Source: Marinovum algicola
GTDB lineage: Bacteria; Pseudomonadota; Alphaproteobacteria; Rhodobacterales; Rhodobacteraceae
Length of the DNA stretch: 64,000 bases
NCBI RefSeq assembly: GCF_900109145.1
Contig: NZ_FNYY01000001.1
Span: forward strand, 124,001 to 188,000
Reading direction: 5' to 3'
In this document: positions 1 through 9,317 of the stretch, piece by piece
How the letters are laid out: each line of letters begins with the position of its first letter
Numbering within the stretch: position 1 is the stretch's first letter
The notes under the pieces: generated by a model
Database searches by the model: none
What the model saw: the letters and a program-made list of their open reading frames with translations, nothing else
Told to the model about the DNA's origin: nothing
Made by a program: the position numbers and the translations under genes

Positions 1-1
1 G

Positions 2-742
2 GTCTCGGGCTTCGTGATGCTGTTCGGCGCGGTGCTCTGGTTCCACGACAATGGTCCGTGGATGTTCCTGATCGGCTTTGTCGGCGTGCTGTATGTCATG
101 TTCGGCTGGTGGTCCGAGGTGATCGCCGAGAGCCGGGTCGGAGACCACACGCCGGTGGTGCGGATCGGCCTGAAATACGGCTTCATCCTGTTCATCATGT
201 CGGAAGTGATGTTCTTTGCCGCCTGGTTCTGGAGCTTCTTCAAGCATGCGCTCTATCCGATGGACCCGGGCGGCATGAGCCCGGCCGTCGATGGCGTCTG
301 GCCGCCGGTGGGCATCGAGACCTTCGATCCCTTCCACCTGCCGCTGATCAACACGCTGATCCTGCTCTGCTCGGGCGCCGCTGCCACCTGGGCGCACCAC
401 GCGCTGGTGCACGAGAACAATCGCGAAGACATGAAATGGGGTCTGATCATCGCCATCGTCCTGGGTGTGATCTTCACCATCTTCCAGGCCTATGAATACA
501 GCCACGCGGCCTTCGGCTTCTCCGGCAATATCTACGGCGCCAACTTCTTCATGGCGACCGGCTTCCACGGCGCGCATGTGATCATCGGCACGATCTTCCT
601 CTTCGTCTGCCTGCTCAGGCTGCTGAAGGGGCATTTCACCCCCGAAAAGCACATCGGCTTCGAGGCCGCCGCCTGGTACTGGCACTTCGTCGATGTGGTC
701 TGGCTCTTCCTCTTTGCCGCAGTCTACATCTGGGGCGGCTGA
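2..742 (+). CDS. ctaE: Cytochrome c oxidase subunit III (5' end missing)
   Basis: Subunit III of the aa3-type haem-copper oxidase, a membrane subunit that stabilises the catalytic core of complex IV. The frame is open to the left edge, so the N-terminus (roughly 20-25 residues by family length) is missing; 246 residues are visible. Characteristic stretches include [24 protein letters not shown], the conserved HALVHENN loop, [13 protein letters not shown] and the C-terminal [14 protein letters not shown]. Several hydrophobic helices fit the seven-helix family. An in-frame GTG at 14 and ATG at 17 are internal, because the reading continues upstream with family-like residues (VSGF). A strong terminator follows, so this is the last gene of its transcript before SURF1. 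Confidence 0.97.
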   Translation, partial: VSGFVMLFGAVLWFHDNGPWMFLIGFVGVLYVMFGWWSEVIAESRVGDHTPVVRIGLKYGFILFIMSEVMFFAAWFWSFFKHALYPMDPGGMSPAVDGVWPPVGIETFDPFHLPLINTLILLCSGAAATWAHHALVHENNREDMKWGLIIAIVLGVIFTIFQAYEYSHAAFGFSGNIYGANFFMATGFHGAHVIIGTIFLFVCLLRLLKGHFTPEKHIGFEAAAWYWHFVDVVWLFLFAAVYIWGG

Positions 743-766
743 GCCGAGCCGGAATTGAATGTCTAG

Positions 767-792
767 ACGCCCGCCGCATCGGCGGGCGTTTT
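767..792 (+). terminator. Intrinsic terminator after ctaE
   Basis: A perfect 10-bp GC-rich stem (767-776 with 780-789), loop CAT, followed by TTTT. It lies 25 bp after the ctaE stop and separates the oxidase genes from SURF1. Confidence 0.9.
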
Positions 793-940
793 CCTTTCCA
801 GGGGCTGGCCGTGACACACCCGGCCCGGAACAAGGCGAGGCCAGCGCCGGCCCGGCTCGCCGGCCGCCTTTGCGGTTGCATAACCTGCCGGAACCATGGA
901 AAACACGGGGCGCGCCATTTCCGTGCGACACCGGGACGTC

Positions 941-1618
941 ATGACACGCATTCTCTTTGCCCTGATCATCGGAGTGGCCGGCACCGCGCTGCTGGTCTGG
1001 CTGGGCACGTGGCAACTCCAGCGCCTCGCCTGGAAAGAAGACATCCTCGCCGCGATCGATGCCCGCATCGCCGCCGATCCGATCCCGCTGCCCGAGGTGC
1101 CCGACATTGCCGCCGATACCTATGCCCCGGTCGCCCTCAGCGGGCAGATCGGCAGCGCCGAGCTTTTTGTGCTGGTCTCGCAAAAACACAAGGGCGCCGG
1201 CTACCGCGTCATCGCCCCGTTCCTGACCAATACCGGCCGCCACATCCTGATTGATCGCGGCTTTATCCCGGTTGCCGCCCGCGACGCCGCCCGGCGCACC
1301 GGCCCGACCGAGATCACCGGCAATATCCACTGGCCCGACGACCGCACCTCCGCGACCCCCGAGAACGATCGGCAAGCCAACATCTGGTATGCCCGCGACG
1401 TCGGCGACATGGCCAAGGCCCTGAAGACCGAGCCGCTGCTTGTCATCCTGCGCAGCGAGACGCCCCCGGCGCCGGGGATCGCGCCGTTGCCGGTCGACAG
1501 CTCGGCCATCCCGAACGATCACCTGCAATATGCCGTCACATGGTTCTCCCTCGCCGCGATCTGGCTCGGGATGACCGGCTATTACATCTTCCGCGCACGC
1601 CAGACCAAGGACGCTTGA
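941..1618 (+). CDS. SURF1 family cytochrome oxidase assembly protein
   Basis: SURF1/Shy1-like membrane chaperone for assembly of aa3 oxidase, where it is thought to help place haem a. 225 residues: an N-terminal membrane helix (about 4-20), the family motif GTWQLQRLAWK just after it, a periplasmic domain with RGFIP (about residues 105-110), and a C-terminal helix (YAVTWFSLAAIWLGM) with a short cytoplasmic tail. I chose the ATG at 941 because the hydrophobic helix begins there; an in-frame ATG at 896 would add 15 polar residues. Neither start has a strong ribosome binding site. Its place next to ctaE is the usual alphaproteobacterial arrangement. It sits 3 bp ahead of thrC. Confidence 0.93.
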   Translation: MTRILFALIIGVAGTALLVWLGTWQLQRLAWKEDILAAIDARIAADPIPLPEVPDIAADTYAPVALSGQIGSAELFVLVSQKHKGAGYRVIAPFLTNTGRHILIDRGFIPVAARDAARRTGPTEITGNIHWPDDRTSATPENDRQANIWYARDVGDMAKALKTEPLLVILRSETPPAPGIAPLPVDSSAIPNDHLQYAVTWFSLAAIWLGMTGYYIFRARQTKDA

Positions 1619-1621
1619 GCG

Positions 1622-3010
1622 ATGAAATACATCTCGACCAGGGGCCGCGCCCCGGAACTTTCCTTCGAAGAGGCAATGCTCAGCGGCCTCGCCCGTGACG
1701 GCGGTCTCTATGTGCCGGCCGAAATTCCGCAGATGTCACGCGCCGATATCGCGGCGCTGGCCGGTCTCAGCTACGAGGAATCCGCCTTTCGCGTGATGCG
1801 CCCCTTTGTCGGCGACAGCTTCACCGACGAAAGCTTCGGCGATATCATCGCCCGCGCCTATGCCGGATTTGGCCATGGCGCCCGCGCGCCGCTGGTGCAG
1901 CTGGCGCCCAACCACTTCCTGCTCGAGCTGTTCCACGGGCCGACGCTGGCGTTCAAGGATTTCGCCATGCAGTTGATCGGCCAGCTGTTCGAGGATGCGC
2001 TGAAACGCCGGGGCGAGCGGGTCACCATCGTCGGCGCCACCAGTGGTGACACCGGCTCGGCCGCGATCGAGGCCTTTCGCGGGCTTGATGCCGTCGATGT
2101 CTTCATCCTGTTCCCGTATGGTCGGGTTTCCGAGGTGCAGCGCCGGCAGATGACCACGCCCGCCGAGGCCAATGTCCACGCCCTCGCGGTGGATGGCAAT
2201 TTCGATGATTGCCAGGCCCGGCTCAAGGACATGTTCAACCATTTCGACTTCCGCGACGCAGTCCGCCTCGCCGGGGTCAATTCGATCAACTGGGCGCGGG
2301 TGCTGGCGCAGGTGGTCTATTACTTCTCGTCCGCCGTCTCGCTTGGTGCGCCGGACCGCAAGGTCAGCTTCACCGTGCCCACCGGCAACTTCGGCGACAT
2401 CTTTGCCGGCTACATCGCCAAGCGCATGGGGCTGCCGATCGATCGGCTGGTGATCGCGACCAACCAGAACGACATTCTGCACCGCTGCCTGTCGTCGGGC
2501 GACTACCGCAAGGGCGACGTCCATGCCTCGATCTCGCCCTCGATGGATATCGAGGTCAGTTCGAATTTCGAACGTGCGCTGTTTGACGCCTATGACCGCG
2601 ACGGCAATGCCATCGGCCAGTTGATGGACGAGCTGGGGCAGGGCGGTTTCAACGTCAGCCAGGGCGCGCTGCAACGCCTGCGCGAGCATTTCGACAGCGG
2701 CCGCGCCAGCGAAGCGGAAACCCTGGCCACCATCGCGGCGGCGCGCAAGACCATGGGCGAACTGCTCTGCCCGCATTCCGCCGTCGGCGTGAAGGTGGCC
2801 GAAGAGCACCGCGATCCGGCCACTCCGATGATCACCCTGGCCACGGCCCACCCGGCGAAATTCCCCGATGCGGTGGAAAAAGCATCGGGCCAGCGGCCGG
2901 GGCTTCCCCAACGCATGGCAGATCTGTATGAGCGTGCGGAACGGGTGACCCGAGTGCCAAACGACCTCGCCGCCCTCGAAACCCACATCCGGGAGAAGAT
3001 CGCCTCTTGA
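1622..3010 (+). CDS. thrC: Threonine synthase
   Basis: PLP enzyme converting O-phospho-L-homoserine to L-threonine, the last step of threonine synthesis. 462 residues, the normal length of the bacterial class. The N-terminus (YISTRG...LARDGGLYVP) is diagnostic, and the PLP lysine is K112 in ELFHGPTLAFKDFA. The phosphate-binding loop GATSGDTGSAAIEAF and TGNFGDIFAGY are intact. It starts 3 bp after SURF1, and its TGA stop overlaps the TTG start of the downstream peptidase, so SURF1, thrC, the M16 peptidase and the GNAT gene are probably cotranscribed. Confidence 0.98.
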   Translation: MKYISTRGRAPELSFEEAMLSGLARDGGLYVPAEIPQMSRADIAALAGLSYEESAFRVMRPFVGDSFTDESFGDIIARAYAGFGHGARAPLVQLAPNHFLLELFHGPTLAFKDFAMQLIGQLFEDALKRRGERVTIVGATSGDTGSAAIEAFRGLDAVDVFILFPYGRVSEVQRRQMTTPAEANVHALAVDGNFDDCQARLKDMFNHFDFRDAVRLAGVNSINWARVLAQVVYYFSSAVSLGAPDRKVSFTVPTGNFGDIFAGYIAKRMGLPIDRLVIATNQNDILHRCLSSGDYRKGDVHASISPSMDIEVSSNFERALFDAYDRDGNAIGQLMDELGQGGFNVSQGALQRLREHFDSGRASEAETLATIAAARKTMGELLCPHSAVGVKVAEEHRDPATPMITLATAHPAKFPDAVEKASGQRPGLPQRMADLYERAERVTRVPNDLAALETHIREKIAS

Positions 3011-4269
3011 CGGTAGAATTGCACACGCTCGCCAACGGTTTCCGCATCGTCACCGAACATATGCCGGGGCTTGAATCGGCCTCGGTCGGCATCTGGGTCG
3101 GCGCCGGCGGCCGCGCCGAACGCGAAGACCAGAACGGTATCGCGCATTTCCTCGAGCATATGGCCTTCAAGGGCACAGAGACCCGGTCGGCGTTGCAGAT
3201 CGCCGAGGCGATCGAGGACGTCGGCGGTTATATCAACGCCTATACCTCGCGTGAGGTGACCGCCTATTACGCCCGCGTGCTGAAAAACGACGTGCCGCTG
3301 GCGGTGGACGTGGTGGCCGACATCCTGCTCAACCCGGTGTTCGATCCGCGCGAAATCGAGGTCGAGCGCGGGGTGATCCTGCAAGAGATCGGCCAGGCCA
3401 ACGATACGCCCGACGACGTGATCTTCGATTGGCTGCAAGAGGCCTCTTATCCCGATCAGGCGCTGGGCCGCACCATCCTCGGCCCGCCCGAGCGGGTTCA
3501 GGCATTCACCCGCGAAGACCTCGCGCGTTTTGTCACCGAGCATTACGGCCCCGACCAGATGATCCTCTCGGCGGCCGGCGCCGTCGATCACGCGGCGCTG
3601 GTGAAACAGGCCGAGGCGCTCTTTGGCCACCTCGCCCCGCGCCACGCCGAGCTCGACAGCCCGGCCCGCTTTGGCGGCGGCGAAAGCCGGACGGTGAAAT
3701 CGCTGGAGCAGGCGCATTTCGCCCTGGCGCTGGAAAGCCCCGGCTACCGCGACGAAAGCATCTATACCGCGCAGATCCATTCCGTCGCGCTTGGCGGCGG
3801 CATGTCCTCACGGCTGTTTCAGGAGATCCGCGAGAACCGTGGCCTCTGCTACACGATCTTTGCCCAGGCCGGCGCCTATGCCGATACCGGCATGATGACG
3901 ATCTATGCTGGCACCTCGGCCGAGCAGTTGCCCGATCTGGTCGGGCTCACCATCGACGAGCTGAAACGCGCCGCCGATGACATGACCGAGGCCGAGGTCG
4001 CCCGCGCCCGCGCGCAGATGAAGGCCGGCTTGCTGATGGGGCTGGAAAGCCCGTCGAGCCGGGCCGAACGGCTGGCCCGCATGGTGCAGATCTGGGGCCG
4101 GGTGCCGCCGCTCACCGAAACCATCGCGCGGATCGATGCGGTCACTGTTCAGGGCGTGCGCGACTTCGGCGGGCATCTTGCCGCCAGCGCGCCGGTGGCC
4201 ATGGCGCTTTACGGCCCGGTCGAGGCCGCCCCGGATCTCGCGGGGCTGAACGCGCGGCGCGCCGCCTGA
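3007..4269 (+). CDS. M16 family zinc peptidase (processing-peptidase-like)
   Basis: Pitrilysin/M16 peptidase related to the mitochondrial processing peptidase beta subunit. 420 residues, one M16 unit of two half-domains. The inverted zinc motif HxxEH is present as H47-F-L-E50-H51, with the downstream glutamate region ERGVILQEI, so it should be catalytically active. The second half contains the usual GGGMSSRLFQEIRENRGLCY segment. It begins at a TTG (3007) overlapping the thrC stop; no other in-frame start fits the family N-terminus TLANGFRIV. The physiological substrate in these bacteria is not known. It is coupled to the GNAT gene by a TGATG overlap at 4267. Confidence 0.92.
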   Translation: MTVELHTLANGFRIVTEHMPGLESASVGIWVGAGGRAEREDQNGIAHFLEHMAFKGTETRSALQIAEAIEDVGGYINAYTSREVTAYYARVLKNDVPLAVDVVADILLNPVFDPREIEVERGVILQEIGQANDTPDDVIFDWLQEASYPDQALGRTILGPPERVQAFTREDLARFVTEHYGPDQMILSAAGAVDHAALVKQAEALFGHLAPRHAELDSPARFGGGESRTVKSLEQAHFALALESPGYRDESIYTAQIHSVALGGGMSSRLFQEIRENRGLCYTIFAQAGAYADTGMMTIYAGTSAEQLPDLVGLTIDELKRAADDMTEAEVARARAQMKAGLLMGLESPSSRAERLARMVQIWGRVPPLTETIARIDAVTVQGVRDFGGHLAASAPVAMALYGPVEAAPDLAGLNARRAA

Positions 4270-4856
4270 TGCTTCTGGCCCGACGCAGGATACGGCTCGA
4301 GACCGACCGTCTCACCCTGCGCGCGCCCCTGCATTCGGACTACCGCGACTGGTCGTCCCTGCGCGACAGCTCGCGCGGGTTTCTCACCCGGTGGGAGCCG
4401 ACCTGGTCGAACGACCACCTGAGCCGCAAGAGCTTTACCAACCGGGTCTACTGGTCGCAGCGCGCCATCACCAATGGCACCGCCATGCCGCTGTTCCTGG
4501 TGCGCCGCGAGGATCAGGCGCTCTTGGGCGCGATCACCCTCGACAACATCCGCCGGGGCCCGGCCCAGGCCGGCACGCTCGGCTATTGGGTCGGCGCGCC
4601 GCATGCCCGCCAGGGCTACATGCGCGAGGCCATCCTCGCGCTGGTGCATCACGCCTTTACCAAGATGGACCTGAGCCGCATCGAGGCCGCCTGCCTGCCG
4701 GAAAACCACGCCTCGCGCGGGCTCCTGGAAAGCGCCGGCTTCAAATATGAAGGCGTGGCCCAGAGCTATCTGCAAATCAACGGCCGCTGGCGTACCCATG
4801 TGCTCTATGCCGCGCTGCGCATCGACCGCCGGGGCAAAACCGACGCCGGTCTTTGA
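4269..4856 (+). CDS. GNAT family N-acetyltransferase (RimJ-like)
   Basis: 195-residue acetyltransferase of the RimJ/RimL group, whose members acetylate N-terminal residues of ribosomal proteins. Visible features are the N-terminal strand RLETDRLTLRAP, the acetyl-CoA loop region GYWVGAPHARQGYMREA (the R/Q-x-x-G-x-M type), and NHASRGLLESAGFKYEG near the end. The ATG overlaps the stop of the M16 gene, so translation is coupled. Assignment to RimJ rather than another GNAT is by resemblance, and the substrate is unproven. Confidence 0.85.
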   Translation: MLLARRRIRLETDRLTLRAPLHSDYRDWSSLRDSSRGFLTRWEPTWSNDHLSRKSFTNRVYWSQRAITNGTAMPLFLVRREDQALLGAITLDNIRRGPAQAGTLGYWVGAPHARQGYMREAILALVHHAFTKMDLSRIEAACLPENHASRGLLESAGFKYEGVAQSYLQINGRWRTHVLYAALRIDRRGKTDAGL

Positions 4857-4957
4857 GGCACGAGGGGCGTCTGCCCGGGCAAATGGGGCCCGGCGCCATC
4901 AACAGCCCGTGACCGATCGGCGAATCACGCTATCCTCGCGCCAGAGAGGTATGCCCC

Positions 4958-5785
4958 ATGTTCCGATTTCTTTTGACGTTTCTGGTCTTCGCCACCGCCG
5001 CCACCGTCACTTCGGCCCAGCAGGACCGCCGGCCCTCGCATTGCATCGCCATCGCCGATGCCGCACCGGGGATCAGCTTTGTCCACAAGGCCGCCTGGAC
5101 CGATCCGCTGCCCGATTACACGGTCGGCATTCAGTACATTCAGCATGCCTCCTTTTTGATCCGCACCCGCGGCGGGCTCAATGCCGTGACCGATTTCACC
5201 GGCTTCATCGGCACCACCACGATGATCCCCGATGTGGTCACCATGAACCACGCCCATTCCTCGCATTTCACCCGCGCGCCCGATCCGGCGATCCCGCATG
5301 CCCTGCGCGGGTGGGGCGAGCCGTTCGGCAGCGGCATCGAACATTATCTCGATCTCGGCGAAATGGTGGTGCGCAATGTCTCGACCGACATCCGCTCGGG
5401 CGCCGGCATCGAGCCGAAGGGCAATTCGATCTTCGTCTTCGAGGTCGAAGGGCTCTGCATCGGCCATCTCGGCCACCTGCACCATGAACCCGACGACCTG
5501 CAATATGCCGCGCTGGGCCGGCTGGATGTGGTGATGGCGCCGGTCGACGGCGGCATGACCCTCGCGCTGCCGGTGATGATCCGCGTCCTCAAACGGCTGA
5601 AATCCTCGATCGTCCTGCCGATGCACTGGTTCTCCGATTACGGCGTCGAACGCTTTGTCGCCGGCATGGCCGACGAATTCGACATCCAGCGGCCCGGCAC
5701 TTCGGAAATCGAGGTCAGCCTCGCCACCCTGCCGGATCGCCCCACCGTGGTGATCCTGCGCCCCTCCTGGCTGCGCGACGAATAG
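4958..5785 (+). CDS. Exported MBL-fold (UlaG-like) metallo-hydrolase
   Basis: 275 residues. The first ~20 residues form a signal peptide (hydrophobic run ending ATAATVTSAQQ), so the protein is probably periplasmic. The body resembles the beta-lactamase-superfamily domain of the UlaG type: IQHASFLIRT, then MNHAHSSHFT in place of the canonical HxHxDH, GHLGHLHHEP, MAPVDGG and LPMHWFSDYG. The metal motif is therefore variant (NHAHSSH, lacking the Asp), although several His ligands remain. The substrate is not predictable. It lies alone, about 100 bp after the GNAT gene and 44 bp before the FAD oxidase. Confidence 0.75.
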   Translation: MFRFLLTFLVFATAATVTSAQQDRRPSHCIAIADAAPGISFVHKAAWTDPLPDYTVGIQYIQHASFLIRTRGGLNAVTDFTGFIGTTTMIPDVVTMNHAHSSHFTRAPDPAIPHALRGWGEPFGSGIEHYLDLGEMVVRNVSTDIRSGAGIEPKGNSIFVFEVEGLCIGHLGHLHHEPDDLQYAALGRLDVVMAPVDGGMTLALPVMIRVLKRLKSSIVLPMHWFSDYGVERFVAGMADEFDIQRPGTSEIEVSLATLPDRPTVVILRPSWLRDE

Positions 5786-5829
5786 CCATTGCCGCGCCGA
5801 CGCGCTAGAACGCGGCCAAGGAGACCCCG

Positions 5830-7248
5830 ATGACCGATCTATTGCCGGCCGATGCCGGATTCGCCGACCGTCTTGCGGCCGCGCTGCCCGAGGGCACGCT
5901 CCGCCCCGCCGAGCCGCGCTATCTCGAGGAACCGCGCGGCCGCTGGCAGGGGCAGGCGGGCCTCGTGGCGCTGCCGCGCACGGCCGCGCAGGTGGCGCAG
6001 ATCGTTGCCGCCTGCCATGCCGCCCGCGTCGGCGTGCTGCCGTATGGCGGCGGCACCGGGCTGGTGGGCGGGCAAATCCAGCCCGAAGGTCCGCCGGCGC
6101 TGATCCTCTCGCTCGAACGGATGACCGCCATCCGCGCGCTGTATCCCGAGGAAAACGTGCTGGTGGCCGAGGCCGGCGCCATCCTCGCCGATATCCAGAC
6201 CGCCGCAGCCGAGGCCGGCCGGCTGTTCCCTCTGTCGCTCGCCTCCGAAGGCAGCGCCCGGATCGGCGGCTGCCTGTCGACCAATGCCGGCGGCGTCAAC
6301 GTGCTGCGCTATGGCAATGCCCGCGCGCTCTGTCTCGGGCTCGAGGCCGTGCTGCCCGACGGCAGCCTGTGGAACGGGCTGCGGCGGCTGCACAAGGACA
6401 ACACCGGCTATGATCTCAAGCACCTGCTAATGGGCGCCGAGGGCACGCTGGGCGTGATCACCGCCGCCAGCCTCAAGCTCTCGCCGCGCCCCGCCGCCAC
6501 CGGCACCGCGATGATCGTCGTCGAAAGCCCGGCCGCCGCCCTGCGCCTGCTGGCCCTGGCCCGCGACATCGCCGGCGAAGGCGTTTCGGCCTTCGAACTG
6601 ATCCACCGCACCGGGCTCGATTTCCTCGCCGAGATGCTGCCGCAGGTGCGCCAGCCCTTTGCCGAACGGCCCGAATGGACGGTGCTGATCGAGCTTGGCC
6701 TGAGCGCCGGACAGGCGCCTGAAGCTGCGCTCGAGACGATCTTTGCCGAAGCGCTGGAGCAGGGGCTGGCCAGCGATGGCGTCATCGCCCAGAGCGAGGG
6801 CCAGCGCGCCGGGCTCTGGGCGGTGCGCGAGGAGATCCCCACCGCCAACCGGATGATCGGTGCCATTGCCTCGCATGACATCGCCCTGCCGCTGAGCCTG
6901 GTGCCCGACTTCATCGCCAGGGCGCCGGAGGCGCTGGCGGAATTTGCCGATATTCGCGTCAACTGCTTTGGTCACCTGGGCGACGGCAACCTGCATTACA
7001 ACGTCTTTCCGGCCCCGGGCCGCAGCAAATCCGACTATGCGGCGCAGCGTGACGCCATCAGCCGGGCGGTGCATGATCTCTGCGTCGAGATGGGCGGCTC
7101 GTTCAGCGCCGAACACGGGCTTGGCCGGCTCAAGGTGGCGGATCTCGAACGCTATGGCGATCCGGCCAAGCTGGCGACGATGCGCGCGATCAAGGCGGCG
7201 CTCGATCCCCACGGCATCATGAACCCGGGCGCGGTGCTGCGCGGCTGA
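5830..7248 (+). CDS. FAD-binding oxidoreductase, D-2-hydroxyglutarate/D-lactate dehydrogenase type
   Basis: 472-residue flavoprotein of the FAD_binding_4 plus FAD-oxidase_C architecture. The FAD pyrophosphate loop is visible in VLPYGGGTGLVGGQ and ASEGSARIGGCLSTNAGG. The C-terminal substrate domain has the typical NCFGHLGDGNLHYNVFP and SAEHGLGRLK motifs. This family oxidises D-2-hydroxy acids and passes electrons to ETF, quinone or cytochrome c; the closest guess is 2-hydroxyglutarate rather than lactate, because of the EEPRGRWQG N-terminal motif. Start at 5830 is supported by AAGGAG 8 bp upstream. It lies 40 bp before def and may be cotranscribed. Confidence 0.88.
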   Translation: MTDLLPADAGFADRLAAALPEGTLRPAEPRYLEEPRGRWQGQAGLVALPRTAAQVAQIVAACHAARVGVLPYGGGTGLVGGQIQPEGPPALILSLERMTAIRALYPEENVLVAEAGAILADIQTAAAEAGRLFPLSLASEGSARIGGCLSTNAGGVNVLRYGNARALCLGLEAVLPDGSLWNGLRRLHKDNTGYDLKHLLMGAEGTLGVITAASLKLSPRPAATGTAMIVVESPAAALRLLALARDIAGEGVSAFELIHRTGLDFLAEMLPQVRQPFAERPEWTVLIELGLSAGQAPEAALETIFAEALEQGLASDGVIAQSEGQRAGLWAVREEIPTANRMIGAIASHDIALPLSLVPDFIARAPEALAEFADIRVNCFGHLGDGNLHYNVFPAPGRSKSDYAAQRDAISRAVHDLCVEMGGSFSAEHGLGRLKVADLERYGDPAKLATMRAIKAALDPHGIMNPGAVLRG

Positions 7249-7288
7249 GACCGTTGCGCTTTTGCCGAAGCTGCACTAGATCACCGGC

Positions 7289-7810
7289 ATGAAACGGCCC
7301 ATTCTCATCCACCCCGACCCGCGGCTCAAGAAGCTCTGCACGCCTGTCGCCGATCTCTCGGACGATCTGCGCGCGCTGGCCGACGACATGCTCGAAACCA
7401 TGTATGCCGCGCCCGGCATCGGCCTCGCCGCGCCGCAGGTGGGCGTGATGGACCGGCTGATCGTGATGGATTGCGAAAAGGACGAGACCCAGCCGCCGAA
7501 ACCGATGGTGATGTTCAACCCCGAGATCATCGATACCTCCGAAGACCTCAATGTCTATGAGGAAGGCTGCCTGTCGATCCCCGACCAATACGCCGAGGTC
7601 ACCCGCCCGGCCGAGGTCCGCGTGCGCTGGCTCGACCGCGACGGCAAGGTGCAGGAACAGGACATGGACGGGCTCTGGGCGACCTGTGTGCAGCACGAGA
7701 TCGACCACCTCGACGGCAAGCTCTTTATCGACTACCTCAAACCGCTCAAGCGCCAGATGATCACTCGCAAGATGGTCAAGCTCAAGCGCGAGATGGCGCG
7801 GACGGGGTGA
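7289..7810 (+). CDS. def: Peptide deformylase
   Basis: Removes the formyl group from the N-terminal methionine of nascent proteins. 173 residues with all three catalytic motifs: GIGLAAPQ (43-50), EGCLS (92-96, Cys94 metal ligand) and HEIDH (136-140, two His ligands and the catalytic Glu137). Normal length for a type I enzyme. It is followed by a degenerate paralog and by fmt, the enzyme adding the formyl group, so the addition and removal genes lie together. Confidence 0.98.
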   Translation: MKRPILIHPDPRLKKLCTPVADLSDDLRALADDMLETMYAAPGIGLAAPQVGVMDRLIVMDCEKDETQPPKPMVMFNPEIIDTSEDLNVYEEGCLSIPDQYAEVTRPAEVRVRWLDRDGKVQEQDMDGLWATCVQHEIDHLDGKLFIDYLKPLKRQMITRKMVKLKREMARTG

Positions 7811-7833
7811 GACCGTCGGGCCGGGTCGGGATA

Positions 7834-7857
7834 CGCCGATCCATTGACGGATCGGCG
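7834..7857 (+). other. Intergenic hairpin between def and its paralog
   Basis: A perfect 9-bp inverted repeat (7834-7842 with 7849-7857) with a six-base loop and no T-run after it. It lies 23 bp after the def stop. A TTGACA hexamer follows at 7866-7871, but I see no convincing -10 at the right distance. It may be an mRNA-stabilising hairpin or weak attenuator. Confidence 0.55.
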
Positions 7858-7914
7858 GAGATTTGTTGACAAATCGCCTTGCCCGGCGCCCAACGCTGGC
7901 TTACCCCGGCGTGC

Positions 7915-8406
7915 ATGACCCGCAAAGTGATCCCCTGGCCCGACAAGCGCCTGCGCAGCCCCGCCGAACCGGTGAGTGACCTCACCGAGGCTCACCGCAT
8001 CCTTTGGGAGCAGATGATCGAGGTGATGGAGGCGATGCCCGGCGTCGGCCTCGCCGCGCCGCAGCTGGGCGAGATGGTGCGGCTGGCGGTGGTCGATGCT
8101 TCGGAGACGCGCGGCCAGGTGGTGCGCATGGCCAACCCCGAGGTGCTGCATGCCTCGGTGCAGCTGCGCGAACACGAGGAGGCCAGCCCCAACCTTCCCG
8201 GCGTCTCGGCTAAGGTCAAACGCCCGCGCGCGGTGACCGTGCGCTTCCTGAACGAACATGGCGAGATCGAAGAACGTGATTTCGTCAGCCTCTGGGCGAC
8301 CTCGGTGCAGCACCAGATCGATCACCTCAATGGCCGGATGTATTTCGACCGGCTGAGCAAGGTCAAACGCGACATGCTGATCCGAAAGGCGAGGAAACTG
8401 GCATGA
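7915..8406 (+). CDS. Peptide deformylase-like protein with altered active site
   Basis: 163-residue paralog of the adjacent def product with the deformylase fold signatures: GVGLAAPQ (43-50) is intact. Motif 2, normally EGCLS, reads EASPN (89-93), so the cysteine metal ligand is serine 91. Motif 3, normally HEIDH, reads HQIDH (133-137), so the catalytic glutamate is glutamine 134. By what is known of the family this should abolish or strongly impair deformylase activity. The frame is intact and its last codon overlaps the fmt start, so the gene is maintained and translated. A role as a ribosome-tail binder or partner of Def is inference. Start at ATG 7915 aligns with the Def N-terminus; an upstream TTG at 7879 is less likely. 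Confidence 0.93.
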   Translation: MTRKVIPWPDKRLRSPAEPVSDLTEAHRILWEQMIEVMEAMPGVGLAAPQLGEMVRLAVVDASETRGQVVRMANPEVLHASVQLREHEEASPNLPGVSAKVKRPRAVTVRFLNEHGEIEERDFVSLWATSVQHQIDHLNGRMYFDRLSKVKRDMLIRKARKLA

Positions 8407-9317
8407 GAGTGGTTTTCATGGGCACGCCGGATTTCTCGGTGCCGGTGCTCGACGCGCTGGTCGCCGCCGGCCACGAGATCGCCGCCGTCTACTGCCAGCC
8501 GCCACGCCCGGCCGGCCGTGGCAAGAAGGACCGGCCGACGCCGGTCCATGCCCGCGCCGTGGCGCTGGGCCTCGCGGTGCGCCATCCGGTGTCGCTGAAG
8601 GGCGCGGAGGAACAGGCGGAGTTTGCCGCTTTGAACGCCGATGTCGCGGTGGTGGTGGCCTATGGGCTGATCCTGCCGCAAGCGGTGCTCGATGCGCCGC
8701 GCCGGGGCTGCCTGAATATCCACGCCTCGCTCTTGCCGCGCTGGCGCGGGGCGGCGCCGATCCACCGCGCGATCATGGCCGGCGACGCCGAGACCGGCGT
8801 CTGCATCATGCAGATGGAGGCCGGGCTCGACACCGGCCCGGTGCTGTTGCGCGAGGCCACCGACATCACCCCGCAGGACACCACCGTACGGCTGCACGAC
8901 CGGCTGAGCGCCATGGGCGCGCGGCTGATCGTGCAGGCGCTGGACCGGCTCGACACCCTGACGCCGGAGCCGCAGCCCGACGCTGGCGTGACCTATGCCC
9001 GCAAGATCGACAAAGCCGAGGCCGCCATCGACTGGACCCGCCCGGCGCAAGAGATCGACCGCCAGATCCGCGGCCTTTCGCCCTTTCCCGGCGCCTGGAC
9101 CGCGGCGGGAGACACCCGCATCAAGCTCCTGATGTCGGAGCTGACGGAGGGGCAGGGCGCCCCCGGCACGCTGCTCGACGACGACATCACCGTCGCCTGC
9201 GGAACCGGCGCGCTGCGGCTGCATACCCTGCAACGGGCGGGCAAGGCGGCGCAGGACGCCGAAACCTTTCTGCGCGGCATGGCACTGCCGCGCGGGACCG
9301 TCCTGGGGGAAAGCTGA
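8403..9317 (+). CDS. fmt: Methionyl-tRNA formyltransferase
   Basis: Transfers formyl from 10-formyl-tetrahydrofolate to Met-tRNA of the initiator type. 304 residues, near the family's usual 310. The N-terminal catalytic domain shows [15 protein letters not shown], the variable tRNA-contact loop [11 protein letters not shown], the catalytic Asn-His in [18 protein letters not shown] and the Asp of GLDTGPVL. The C-terminal OB-like domain follows ([14 protein letters not shown] onward). It overlaps the preceding deformylase-like gene by 4 bp and the next small membrane protein by 1 bp. Confidence 0.98.
   Translation: MRVVFMGTPDFSVPVLDALVAAGHEIAAVYCQPPRPAGRGKKDRPTPVHARAVALGLAVRHPVSLKGAEEQAEFAALNADVAVVVAYGLILPQAVLDAPRRGCLNIHASLLPRWRGAAPIHRAIMAGDAETGVCIMQMEAGLDTGPVLLREATDITPQDTTVRLHDRLSAMGARLIVQALDRLDTLTPEPQPDAGVTYARKIDKAEAAIDWTRPAQEIDRQIRGLSPFPGAWTAAGDTRIKLLMSELTEGQGAPGTLLDDDITVACGTGALRLHTLQRAGKAAQDAETFLRGMALPRGTVLGES

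Noticed and set aside
4958-5785. MBL protein considered as a true metallo-beta-lactamase
   Set aside because: The HxHxDH motif is absent (NHAHSSH) and the overall similarity is to UlaG-like hydrolases.
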